Shown piece by piece: positions 1 to 6,263 of a DNA stretch of 7,685 nt. This DNA is from Candidatus Bathyarchaeota archaeon (GTDB lineage: Archaea > Thermoproteota > Bathyarchaeia > RBG-16-48-13 > GCA-020355125), in the NCBI GenBank assembly GCA_030670615.1, contig DAOVBJ010000039.1:1-7685 (forward strand), in the 5' to 3' direction. The notes below the pieces were generated by a model. That model searched no databases, was not told where the DNA came from, and was given only the letters and a program-made list of their open reading frames with translations. Each line of letters begins with the position of its first letter. The stretch's first letter is position 1. The translations under genes were made by a program, and so were the position numbers.

Positions 1-2
1 GA

Positions 3-452
3 TTAACGATGACTAATGGTATCTTGTCCTCTAAGGATTCTTTTTGAAAAAACCCCTTCAATTTATGAAGCATTGTTCAGCCTCTTGATATCAAAGCAAG
101 CATATGTCGTAGATGTGTTATAGTATTTGGTTACTGTTCCATAGAAAACTATTCCCGAAAAAGTGAAGTAATATCATGGAATCTGATAAAAAAACACTTG
201 AAAGCCTTTGAACGTACATTGAAAGATGTATTTGACAGTAACATGTTTCATGCCAGTTCTTTATATTGAAATGTACAGCTATGAAACAGCTGCTTTCTAC
301 GGAAGGAACTTTACGTCGTACAGCAAAAGAGAATACACTGCATCGATTGTAAACCACGAATCAATCAATTACAAGATGTCCTAGACTTTTATGAGGTGAC
401 TATTCTGGATAAACGACTCATAAAAAGAAGGATCGCTCTCATCAACTATTGA
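3..452 (+). pseudogene. possible decayed coding region, interrupted only by TGA codons
   Basis: No intact gene lies in the first 565 bases. One plus-strand frame (codons starting at 3, 6, 9 and so on) has coding-like stretches at 69-266 (66 codons, including RKSEVISWNLIKKHLKAFE) and 285-449 (55 codons, including LDFYEVTILDKRLIKRR). Its internal stops are at 45-47, 66-68, 267-269 and 282-284, and it closes at 450-452; all five are TGA. The frame probably also extends past the left edge. I do not recognise a family, and the two Cys pairs (CRRC, CIDC) do not identify one. A gene relic in which Trp codons (TGG) mutated to TGA would explain the pattern. Chance in AT-rich non-coding DNA is a serious alternative, and a 79-codon minus-strand frame over 118-357 is also open. 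The neighbouring genes clearly use TGA as a stop and TGG for Trp, so a changed genetic code is unlikely. Confidence 0.25.
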
Positions 453-565
453 ATCCTAAATTAACTGGTCGTTGAGAAAAATCCTGTAAAATTGAATAAT
501 TCGTGGTACGAGTTGTGGTTAACAATATTTTTAGGTTAGTGCGAGTATTTGCATAAAGATTATCA
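453..565. other. non-coding leader region before the zinc-ribbon gene
   Basis: This AT-rich gap contains no supportable gene. It holds a TATA-like stretch at about 523-533 and a tiny inverted repeat, TCGT-GGT-ACGA, at 501-511. Nothing else stands out. Confidence 0.5.
523..533 (+). promoter_or_regulatory. candidate TATA box for the zinc-ribbon/trmI unit
   Basis: The A/T-only stretch CAATATTTTTA lies about 35-40 bases before the ATG at 566. With archaeal spacing of about 25 bases, transcription would begin near 553 and leave a leader of roughly a dozen bases. No Shine-Dalgarno sequence precedes the ATG, which fits a very short or leaderless mRNA. The call rests on position and composition only. 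Confidence 0.4.
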
Positions 566-1213
566 ATGAGTGTTGGAGACAGCTTTTCTAAACTTACCAT
601 CGCCATCGTGGAAACCAGTGTCCCCAAGGTAGGACAAAATCTCGTGGGTAAAACCCTGGAACAGGCTACAGATGTTTTGTCTGGCAGAGGCCTAGAGCTA
701 CTCTATGAGAGCAGAACAAGCGTGTTGAATGAGTCTCAAAGAAAACTCTATGAGAGAATCCTTACAACTATTCCTAGCAAGTTGGCGATTTTCGTGGATC
801 CGATAATTATTTCATTTGCTTTGAAGGACGCTTGTGACCGCTCGAGCAGCGAATACATATGGCTAGATTTAGAAGGAAATGATGACCTTGGAAACGCGGT
901 CTGGACGGAGAAAGCGCGGGAAGAGGACATTCTAATATTGATGGTTGGGTTTTTACGAAATCACCTCGAAAAGTATGTGATAGACGCTTATGACCGTTTA
1001 ACAAGGGAGGACATGGCGAGGGTTTGGGAGGCACAGATTGACATAAAGGAGTGCCCCATCTGTGAGGCGAATCCACTCAAGCGGAAGCTCGTTAAACGGA
1101 ACAAACAGGAGCTTCGAGGCTGGACCTGTTCAAAGTGTAGACATCACGTCATCCTACCCTCCGATATTTTAGAGTTTATTGAGAATAACAGAAACTTCTT
1201 CTCACCAGGATGA
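566..1213 (+). CDS. uncharacterised protein with C-terminal zinc ribbon
   Basis: This 215-residue protein is not one I recognise. The first 160 residues look like a soluble alpha/beta or mostly helical domain with no signal peptide or membrane segment. A helical stretch at about 117-157 is rich in charged residues. The last part carries two cysteine pairs, C163-x2-C166 (CPIC) and C188-x2-C191 (CSKC), separated by a basic linker (LKRKLVKRNK). This is the layout of a zinc ribbon, which in archaea often binds nucleic acid or mediates protein contacts. The ATG at 566 is the only reasonable start near the TATA-like element, and it has no clear ribosome binding site. trmI begins 6 bases after the TGA stop, in the same frame, so the two are almost certainly co-transcribed. 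A role linked to tRNA or RNA is suggested by this neighbour but is inference only. Confidence 0.85.
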   Translation: MSVGDSFSKLTIAIVETSVPKVGQNLVGKTLEQATDVLSGRGLELLYESRTSVLNESQRKLYERILTTIPSKLAIFVDPIIISFALKDACDRSSSEYIWLDLEGNDDLGNAVWTEKAREEDILILMVGFLRNHLEKYVIDAYDRLTREDMARVWEAQIDIKECPICEANPLKRKLVKRNKQELRGWTCSKCRHHVILPSDILEFIENNRNFFSPG

Positions 1214-1219
1214 CCTCAA

Positions 1220-2002
1220 TTGACCACTGACGTAATCTGTGAAGGAGACGACCTCCTCCTTTTTTTAGATAGCAAGCGAACGTTCTTAATCAAAGTCAGG
1301 AAGGACGAAAGCTTTCACACCCACAAGGGATACATACGCTTTAACGATGTGATTGGAAGGACGTATGGAGGAAGAGTCAAAAGCAGCCTCGACGTCGACT
1401 TCGTCTTATTCAAACCAACGCTGAGTGATTACCAGAAAAAGATGCGTCACGCTACTCAAGTGATCTATTCAAAGGACACCGCTCTAATCGTCAATTATTC
1501 AAACATTGGGCCTGGAAGCCGAATTGTGGAAGCAGGAACCGGCAGTGGCGTGTTAACAAGCGCCCTCGCCCACTACGTCAGGCCGACCGGCAAGGTCTAC
1601 AGTTACGAGGCGAGAAAAGAGTTTTTAGAGAAAGCCCGTAAAAACATTGAGCGAACGGGTTTGATGGACTTCATCGAACTAAAGGAAGGAGATGTAACCC
1701 AATGCATCGACGAGGAGAACGTCGACGCAGTAATACTCGATTTGGCAACGCCGTGGCTGGTGGTCCCCCTCGCAGATCAGGCTTTGACGGTGGGGGGAAC
1801 CTTCATTTCATTCAGCCCAACCATCGAACAAACGGTGAAGACGACAACGGCACTGATGGAGAACGAGTTTGTAAACGTGGTAACCGTCGAGTGCATATTG
1901 AGGCGGATCAAGGTAAAAGAGGGACAAACGCGACCTGAGACCCTGATGATTGGTCACACGGGATACATAACCCGGGCGCGGAAGACCGGGAAAAGGGGCT
2001 AA
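1220..2002 (+). CDS. trmI: tRNA (adenine-57/58-N1)-methyltransferase, TrmI family
   Basis: This class I S-adenosylmethionine-dependent methyltransferase is expected to form 1-methyladenosine at position 58, and in archaea also 57, of the tRNA T-loop. It normally acts as a homotetramer in the cytoplasm. The 260 residues match the usual length of about 250. Residues 1-65 form the small N-terminal beta domain. The Rossmann domain follows, with motif I VEAGTGSG at 103-110, the acidic ribose-binding position in YSYE (E130), and the catalytic-site motif LDLATPW at 173-179 with D174. The family-typical RPETLMIGHTGYITRARK lies near the C-terminus (238-255). The start is TTG at 1220, the first possible start after the in-frame TGA of the upstream gene. 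There is no strong ribosome binding site, so translational coupling to the zinc-ribbon gene is likely. The TAA stop overlaps the stop of the convergent gatB. Family assignment is firm; exact position specificity (A57 versus A58) cannot be read from the sequence. Confidence 0.94.
   Translation: MTTDVICEGDDLLLFLDSKRTFLIKVRKDESFHTHKGYIRFNDVIGRTYGGRVKSSLDVDFVLFKPTLSDYQKKMRHATQVIYSKDTALIVNYSNIGPGSRIVEAGTGSGVLTSALAHYVRPTGKVYSYEARKEFLEKARKNIERTGLMDFIELKEGDVTQCIDEENVDAVILDLATPWLVVPLADQALTVGGTFISFSPTIEQTVKTTTALMENEFVNVVTVECILRRIKVKEGQTRPETLMIGHTGYITRARKTGKRG
1999..2002. other. interlocked convergent stop codons of trmI and gatB
   Basis: The bases CTAA contain TAA (2000-2002) ending trmI on the plus strand and TAG (complement of 1999-2001) ending gatB on the minus strand. 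There is no intergenic space, so each transcript's 3' end must lie antisense inside the other gene. Downstream of each stop only short T-runs of up to four bases are present. Confidence 0.95.
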
Positions 2003-3468
2003 CGTGTTTCCTCAAGCTTTTCCAGTTTCTCTTTCACTATTTGATTTGTAAGCTCGGGGTCAGCCCGTCCCCTAGTAGCCTTCATTACCTGACCCACAAG
2101 GTAATGAATCACCTTCTCCTCTACTAAGGCGTCTTGCACTGCCCCAGGATTTTCCTTGAAGACGTGATTCACGACGCCTTCGATTTCCTGGGGAGAACCC
2201 ATTCTAAGGAGATCTTTCTCCTCCACGATTTCCCGTGGGGATTTGCCTGTTCTAATGATTTCGGGAAGAATCCTTTTAGCGATCTTACCGCTGATTACTC
2301 CCTCATCAATCAACGCAATCATCGCTACAAGCGTCTTCGAAGTGATCTTGGACGCTTCTATTCCCAGCTCGTCCTCGTGAAGCCACCGCAGAAGATCTCC
2401 AATCACCCAGTTACTGATCGTCTTAGCATCGGAATACAGGACAGCGCATTCCTCAAAGAAGTCGGCTAAAGCCTTCTCCCCAGTCAGAACAGTTGCGTCA
2501 TAGGAAGGTATGTGATAAGTTTTTACCAAACGATCCCTTCTGCTGTCAGGTAGCTCAGGCAGCGTGGACGCTAATTCCTTCAACCACTCCTCCGAAACCA
2601 CGATTGGAACGAGGTCAGGTTCAGGAAAATACCGGTAATCATGTTCGGCCTCCTTGCTCCTCAAGGAGATGGTTAAACGGCGGGCTTCATCCCAATGCCT
2701 AGTCTCCATGCCGACCGTCGAACCCCTTGAAAGCAGGGAGCGTTGACGCGTCATCTCAAAGTTTAAGGCTCTCTCCACCTCTTTGAAGGAGGAGATGTTC
2801 TTGACTTCCACACGTTTCCCCCCCGACAGAGAGATGTTAGCGTCGCATCTCATGCTCCCCTCAAAGCGGCCATCTGAAACGCCCAGATGCTCGAGGATCG
2901 ATCGGAGTTTTTGAAGAAAGACTCTCGCCTCCACAGGCGACTTCAGGTCTGGCTCAGTAACAATCTCCAACAAGGCAACTCCAGCCCGATTGTAGTCGAC
3001 AAGGGTGTAAGGCGACAAGTCGATGGGTCCTAAATGAACCAGCTTTGCCGGGTCCTCCTCCAGCTGCAGCCTTGTAATCCGAATCTTCCTAATTACATGG
3101 TTGACCTGAATCTCGATTCCGCCGCCAAGTGCTATGGGTATTCCCCCCGCCTGGTCGTACTGGGAAATCTGAAAGTTCTTGGACATATCGGGATAATAGT
3201 AGTTCTTTCGGAAGAAATACGACTTCCTCGAAACCTGGGAATCGAGGCCCAGACTCACAACGACGGCGTCTTCAATCGCCTTCCTATTCACTGAGGGCAG
3301 AGAACCGGGGAGACCGAGGCACACCGGGCAGACATGAGTGTTTGGAGGATCCCGTCGGTAGTCCGTTGAACAGCCGCAAAACAGTTTAGTCTTCAGATTA
3401 GTGAGTTGACAGTGAACCTCGAGGCCAATTAACACGTCTTTCAAGTGATAGATGCTCGCACTAGGCAT
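1999..3468 (-). CDS. gatB: Asp/Glu-tRNA(Asn/Gln) amidotransferase subunit B (GatB)
   Basis: GatB is the kinase/transamidase and tRNA-binding subunit of GatCAB. The complex phosphorylates and then amidates Asp-tRNA(Asn) (or Glu-tRNA(Gln)) with ammonia channelled from GatA. The 489 residues are full length. Visible landmarks are GLEVHCQL at 15-22, zinc cysteines C31, C33, C47 and C50, RLQLEEDPAKL at 133-143 (Mg/ATP region), VDYNRAGVALLEIVTEPDL at 157-175, EGSMRCDANIS at 203-213, EVKNISSF at 221-228, YRYFPEPDL at 278-286, and a C-terminal YqeY-like helical domain ending in GQVMKATRGRADP (459-471). The ATG at 3468 precedes the conserved N-terminus by about ten residues. No strong ribosome binding site is visible. 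gatA and gatC are not adjacent. In archaea GatCAB usually makes Asn-tRNA(Asn), while GatDE makes Gln-tRNA(Gln), so Asn formation is the likelier job. The gene converges on trmI with a 4-base overlap. Confidence 0.97.
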   Translation of the reverse strand: MPSASIYHLKDVLIGLEVHCQLTNLKTKLFCGCSTDYRRDPPNTHVCPVCLGLPGSLPSVNRKAIEDAVVVSLGLDSQVSRKSYFFRKNYYYPDMSKNFQISQYDQAGGIPIALGGGIEIQVNHVIRKIRITRLQLEEDPAKLVHLGPIDLSPYTLVDYNRAGVALLEIVTEPDLKSPVEARVFLQKLRSILEHLGVSDGRFEGSMRCDANISLSGGKRVEVKNISSFKEVERALNFEMTRQRSLLSRGSTVGMETRHWDEARRLTISLRSKEAEHDYRYFPEPDLVPIVVSEEWLKELASTLPELPDSRRDRLVKTYHIPSYDATVLTGEKALADFFEECAVLYSDAKTISNWVIGDLLRWLHEDELGIEASKITSKTLVAMIALIDEGVISGKIAKRILPEIIRTGKSPREIVEEKDLLRMGSPQEIEGVVNHVFKENPGAVQDALVEEKVIHYLVGQVMKATRGRADPELTNQIVKEKLEKLEETR

Positions 3469-3527
3469 GATCGTTCATTCTCTTTAGTGAATTATGGGAC
3501 CCATTTTCACAGTGTAAGATAACACCG

Positions 3528-3537
3528 AATTTTAAAG
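3528..3537 (-). promoter_or_regulatory. candidate TATA box for gatB
   Basis: The minus strand reads CTTTAAAATT here, close to the archaeal TTTAWA-type consensus. It lies about 60-70 bases before the gatB ATG, placing the transcript start near 3505 and giving a leader of about 35-40 bases. Confidence 0.45.
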
Positions 3538-3573
3538 TTATAGTTATTTACAGTCGCCTATTCAACAAATAGT

Positions 3574-3610
3574 TTTCTCTACCTTCTTGGAAGGACAAGT
3601 AGGTAAGAAA
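3574..3610. repeat. imperfect inverted repeat / hairpin in the gatB-NUDIX gap
   Basis: TTTCT (3574-3578) pairs with AGAAA (3606-3610), TACCT (3580-3584) with AGGTA (3601-3605), and CTTG (3586-3589) with CAAG (3596-3599). This gives 14 base pairs interrupted by one bulged C (3579) and one T-T mismatch, closed by a 6-base loop (GAAGGA). It lies upstream of both candidate promoters, so it is not in either predicted leader. No oligo-T run follows on the plus strand. It could be a protein-binding site or part of an unannotated RNA. Confidence 0.5.
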
Positions 3611-3693
3611 CGAGATGGGAGATACAAAAAGTCTAGTCCAAGCCACACAGAGTATAGAGAAGTGAGGGTGAAAAGGCTTCAACGATGATTCTG

Positions 3694-3703
3694 CTTTAAT
3701 ATC
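3694..3703 (+). promoter_or_regulatory. candidate TATA box for the NUDIX gene
   Basis: CTTTAATATC lies 60-70 bases before the ATG at 3764 and would start a transcript near 3725 with a leader of about 40 bases. A T6 run (3741-3746) would then lie inside that leader. Confidence 0.35.
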
Positions 3704-3753
3704 TTGCGAAGCATTCATACATCTATTATTGAACCGCAACTTTTTTGAGCCTC

Positions 3754-3760
3754 AAGGTGA
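3754..3760 (+). promoter_or_regulatory. Shine-Dalgarno site AAGGTGA of the NUDIX gene
   Basis: AAGGTGA is a strong match to the archaeal anti-Shine-Dalgarno and ends 3 bases before the ATG at 3764, which is rather close. A second in-frame ATG at 3788 has its own weaker AAGGT (3775-3779) 8 bases upstream, so the choice of start is not fully settled. Confidence 0.7.
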
Positions 3761-3763
3761 CTA

Positions 3764-4234
3764 ATGCAGTGGTTAAGGTTATTGCGTATGCAGAGGAAAT
3801 ATCCTGTTTGCCCTCTCATTGGAGTTGGAGCCCTGATAACAAGGGGGGACGAGTTCGTTGTGGTCAAGCGGGATAATGATCCGGCAAAGGGGCTGTGGTC
3901 AATCCCTGGCGGCTTGTTAGAGTTGGGTGAGCGAGTCTATGACGGAGTTAAGCGAGAGGTTATGGAAGAGACAGGTCTGGACGTGGAGATAGACCGATTG
4001 TTGGATATCATAGACAACATCGTGTACGATGATGACGGAAAGATCTGCTACCACTACGTGCTAATTGACTATCTCTGCAGTTCAAGTCATGGAGATTTAA
4101 AAGCTGCTACAGACGTTAAGGAAGCCCAATGGATAAAGCTCAAAGACTTAAATCGCTTCCCAACAACAAAGACGCTGAAGAGACTCCTAGCGAAGGCAAA
4201 CCTAACGGAAGAGGGAGCACATGTACAGACTTAA
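3764..4234 (+). CDS. NUDIX hydrolase, ADP-ribose pyrophosphatase-like
   Basis: NUDIX enzymes hydrolyse nucleoside diphosphates linked to another moiety. This 156-residue protein resembles the short archaeal proteins annotated as ADP-ribose pyrophosphatase, which yield AMP and ribose 5-phosphate. The full NUDIX box is present: G50-x5-E56-x7-R64-E65-V-M-E68-E69-T-G71-L72, with the metal-binding REVMEE helix intact and the usual WSIPGG run-in at 45-50. The domain begins with PLIGVGALI (17-25). The later YHYVLIDYL (97-104) and EAQWIKLKDL (120-129) are also typical of this subgroup. The ATG at 3764 has the stronger ribosome binding site. The ATG at 3788 would remove eight residues (MQWLRLLR) that lie outside the conserved fold. 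The gene appears monocistronic, and no oligo-T terminator is obvious downstream. The family is certain; the substrate is not provable from sequence. Confidence 0.93.
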   Translation: MQWLRLLRMQRKYPVCPLIGVGALITRGDEFVVVKRDNDPAKGLWSIPGGLLELGERVYDGVKREVMEETGLDVEIDRLLDIIDNIVYDDDGKICYHYVLIDYLCSSSHGDLKAATDVKEAQWIKLKDLNRFPTTKTLKRLLAKANLTEEGAHVQT

Positions 4235-4360
4235 AAAACGTAACGGAAGTACACCCAGTTAAAGAGAATGAACAAGCAGATACTTAGTTTATATGACGAC
4301 ATCATACAATGGAAAACTGTAGCATAAGAGTGATCTTCAGTTAGGAACTAGGATTTATGG

Positions 4361-4367
4361 AAAAAAA
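4361..4367 (-). terminator. oligo-T terminator of the rpe-transketolase operon
   Basis: Reading the minus strand, a T7 run starts about ten bases after the TGA stop of the transketolase C-half. Archaeal RNA polymerase terminates at such oligo-T tracts without needing a hairpin. It also confirms that this TGA is a true stop. Confidence 0.65.
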
Positions 4368-4376
4368 CTGGCTGCG

Positions 4377-5345
4377 TCACCTTCTCTCAACCGCACGTCT
4401 AGCAGCCGATGCTATCTCGTTCGATGTTAAGCCATACAGTTTTAGCAATTCATCGGCCTCACCTGACTCCGTAAACATGTCTTGTACGCCAACCATCTCC
4501 ACGGGAACAGGATATTTTCTAGCTAAAACCTCTGCCACCGCCCCACCTAAGCCTCCTATAATAGAGTGCTCTTCAGCTGTTACAATCGCCCCAGTTTCTA
4601 CAGCAGCCTTTATAATCGCTTCTTCGTCTATCGGTTTGACGGTGTGCATGTTAATAACTCGAGCGTCTATTCCTTCCGAATAAAGGATTTCAGCAGCATC
4701 CATTGCCTCAGCGACCATTACGCCATTGCAAATTATTGCGACGTCACTACCACGCCTAAGCTCCACCGATTTCCCTATCTCAAACCTCTGTTTCACGCCG
4801 TTGTAGGAATAATCGTCGTCATAGAAGGTTCGAACAGACGTTCTCCCAAGCCGCATATAGATTGGGCCATCGTGTTCAACCATCGCCTTGACAGCAGCTG
4901 TTGTTTCAGGAGCATCTGCCGGAACTATAATAGTCATGTTGGGCAACACCCTCATTATGGCGATGTCAAAGGTTGTCTGATGAGATGCTCCGTCCGGACC
5001 AACGGTTACCCCGCTGTGAGTGCAAACGAGTCGTACATTTAAATTAGGATAAGCAATGGCCTGCCTAATTTGGTTATACGCGCGCTCCGTCTCGAAGACG
5101 GCAAAGGTGCTGGCGAAAGGCGTTTTCCCGCATGCGGCTAATCCAGCTGCTACGGTGATCAGGTTTTCCTCGGATATGCCACACTCAAAGAATCTCTCAG
5201 GAAACTCCTCAGCAAACCAGTTTATCCGCGTGGAACTGGAAAGATCCGCGCCTAGAACCACGATGTCTCGGTATTTCCGTCCCAACTCTACCAACGTTCT
5301 GCCATATGCGTCTCTTGCAGCAGCTTTCGCTTTCGTCTTACTCAT
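4377..5345 (-). CDS. transketolase, C-terminal subunit
   Basis: This is the pyrimidine-binding plus C-terminal half of a thiamine-diphosphate transketolase. It moves two-carbon ketol units between sugar phosphates (xylulose 5-phosphate, ribose 5-phosphate, erythrose 4-phosphate) and works as a complex with the N-half encoded just upstream. The 322 residues match split archaeal and clostridial subunits. Features are the GISEENLITVAAGLA segment (56-70) with the catalytic cofactor-activating Glu at about E59, THSGVTVGPDGASHQ (109-123), VPADAPETTAAV in the pyrimidine-binding domain (141-152), and a C-terminal domain from about 190 with TAEEHSIIGGLG (256-267). The ATG at 5345 lies one base after the TAA of the N-half. 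Its ribosome binding site AAGGTGGG (5351-5358, minus strand) sits inside the last codons of that gene, so translation is coupled. DXS is excluded because DXS is a single chain. A T7 terminator follows. Confidence 0.95.
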   Translation of the reverse strand: MSKTKAKAAARDAYGRTLVELGRKYRDIVVLGADLSSSTRINWFAEEFPERFFECGISEENLITVAAGLAACGKTPFASTFAVFETERAYNQIRQAIAYPNLNVRLVCTHSGVTVGPDGASHQTTFDIAIMRVLPNMTIIVPADAPETTAAVKAMVEHDGPIYMRLGRTSVRTFYDDDYSYNGVKQRFEIGKSVELRRGSDVAIICNGVMVAEAMDAAEILYSEGIDARVINMHTVKPIDEEAIIKAAVETGAIVTAEEHSIIGGLGGAVAEVLARKYPVPVEMVGVQDMFTESGEADELLKLYGLTSNEIASAARRAVERR

Positions 5346-5346
5346 G

Positions 5347-6198
5347 TTAACCCACCTTAAACCCCGGTATCTCCAATTCCTGTCTTGCTCGCTTCATCTC
5401 GTCAGGACTCAATGCTCGTCCATGGTACTCCACTCGGTTCTCCATGAACGATACGCCTTTTCCCTTAATCGTGTTCGCAATGATTATCTTGGGCTTGCCC
5501 TGACACTCCACTGCCTTATCAAGCACGGTTAAGACCTGGCTCACGTCATTTCCATCCTCTAACGCCAGCACATCCCAACCAAAAGCCTTCCACTTATCCG
5601 CCAGGGGATCCAGAGCCATAACGTCCTCGGTAAATCCTTCGATCTGTAGCTGGTTACGGTCAAGTATCGCAATCAGGTTATCCAACCGCTCGTGGGCTGC
5701 GAACATCGCTCCCGCCCAAACGTTCCCTTCCTGAACCTCACCATCTCCAAGCATGCAATAAACGGTATAATCCTTCTCGTCAATCCTTGCCGCTAACGCC
5801 ATTCCACAAGCAACAGACAAACCTTGGCCGAGAGAACCTGTGGACATCTCAACTCCAGGCGTCAGTCTCATATCGGGATGGCCCTGGAGAATGCTTCCCG
5901 GTCGCCTAAGAGTCCAGAGAGCCTCCTTGGGGAAAAAACCTACCTCAGCTAATACCGCGTACAACGCAGGACACACATGTCCCTTCGATAGGATGAATCG
6001 GTCTCGGTCCGCCCACTGGGGGTTCGCGGGGTCAACCCTCATCTGATGGTAATAGAGTACGGTGATGATGTCTATAGCAGACAGGGAGCCCCCGGGGTGT
6101 CCTGAACCAGCCTTAAAGGTCATTTCAAGGATCTCCCGTCTGAAGAGCCGAGTCTTCTCCTCGAGATCCTTTATCAGTTGTCTGCTGTGGTCGCCCAT
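5347..6198 (-). CDS. transketolase, N-terminal subunit
   Basis: This is the diphosphate-binding half of the split transketolase. The 283 residues carry the thiamine-diphosphate/Mg signature beginning GDGEVQEG at 151-158 and ending ILDRNQLQ at 178-185, with metal ligands D152 and N182. Substrate and cofactor contacts are GSGHPGGSLS (31-40, H34), SKGHV (72-76), GHPD (106-109) and STGSLGQGLS (119-128). GKGVSFMEN is at 247-255. The ATG at 6198 is preceded by AAGGTGA (6205-6211, minus strand) with 6 bases of spacing, a clean archaeal start. It follows rpe after a 65-base gap that has no obvious terminator and is followed after one base by the C-half, forming one operon. All key residues are present, so the enzyme should be active with its partner. 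Confidence 0.96.
   Translation of the reverse strand: MGDHSRQLIKDLEEKTRLFRREILEMTFKAGSGHPGGSLSAIDIITVLYYHQMRVDPANPQWADRDRFILSKGHVCPALYAVLAEVGFFPKEALWTLRRPGSILQGHPDMRLTPGVEMSTGSLGQGLSVACGMALAARIDEKDYTVYCMLGDGEVQEGNVWAGAMFAAHERLDNLIAILDRNQLQIEGFTEDVMALDPLADKWKAFGWDVLALEDGNDVSQVLTVLDKAVECQGKPKIIIANTIKGKGVSFMENRVEYHGRALSPDEMKRARQELEIPGFKVG
5351..5358 (-). promoter_or_regulatory. Shine-Dalgarno site of transketolase C-half, inside the N-half gene
   Basis: The minus strand reads AAGGTGGG, five bases before the ATG at 5345. The same bases encode the final Lys-Val-Gly of the N-half, so the ribosome ending one subunit sits on the start signal of the next. This favours equal production of the two halves. 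Confidence 0.75.
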
Positions 6199-6204
6199 AC
6201 GGTT

Positions 6205-6211
6205 TCACCTT
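6205..6211 (-). promoter_or_regulatory. Shine-Dalgarno site of transketolase N-half
   Basis: The minus strand reads AAGGTGA six bases before the ATG at 6198. The same core occurs before the NUDIX, transketolase C-half and ROK genes, and it decides the start here. Confidence 0.75.
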
Positions 6212-6263
6212 GACAAAACGCTTTTCTCGCCCACTTAGCAATGAACATTATGCTTCCTCCAAG

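Larger units (their letters stand above)
3469..3763. other. divergent gap between gatB and the NUDIX gene
   Basis: This 295-base AT-rich gap carries no convincing coding sequence; the 63-codon minus-strand frame at 3548-3739 has no recognisable features. It holds a gatB TATA-like box near 3528-3537, an imperfect hairpin at 3574-3610, a NUDIX TATA-like box near 3694-3703, a T6 run at 3741-3746 and the NUDIX ribosome binding site. Confidence 0.6.

Noticed and set aside
118..357. 79-codon minus-strand frame in the left gap
   Set aside because: Composition is rich in Cys, Phe and Ser, as is common in shadows of a plus-strand frame, with no motif, ribosome binding site or promoter.
3..452. TGA read as tryptophan or selenocysteine in this organism
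   Set aside because: Other genes here use TGA as a true stop, one followed at once by a T7 terminator, and use TGG for Trp. No selenocysteine insertion element was seen.
3548..3739. 63-codon minus-strand frame upstream of gatB
   Set aside because: It overlaps the hairpin and candidate promoter region, lacks recognisable domains, and has no ribosome binding site.
4260..4273. TAAAGAGAATGAAC, also present in the gatB leader on the minus strand (3473-3486)
   Set aside because: A single 14-base match between AT-rich stretches is not far from chance in a window this size, and the two contexts are otherwise unrelated.
4235..4376. possible small gene or RNA between the NUDIX gene and the transketolase C-half
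   Set aside because: I found no open frame with a ribosome binding site and no clear inverted repeat; only the T7 run is meaningful.
4824..4835. GGTTCGAAC resembling a tRNA T-loop
   Set aside because: It lies inside the transketolase C-half coding sequence, and no acceptor stem or other tRNA arms surround it.
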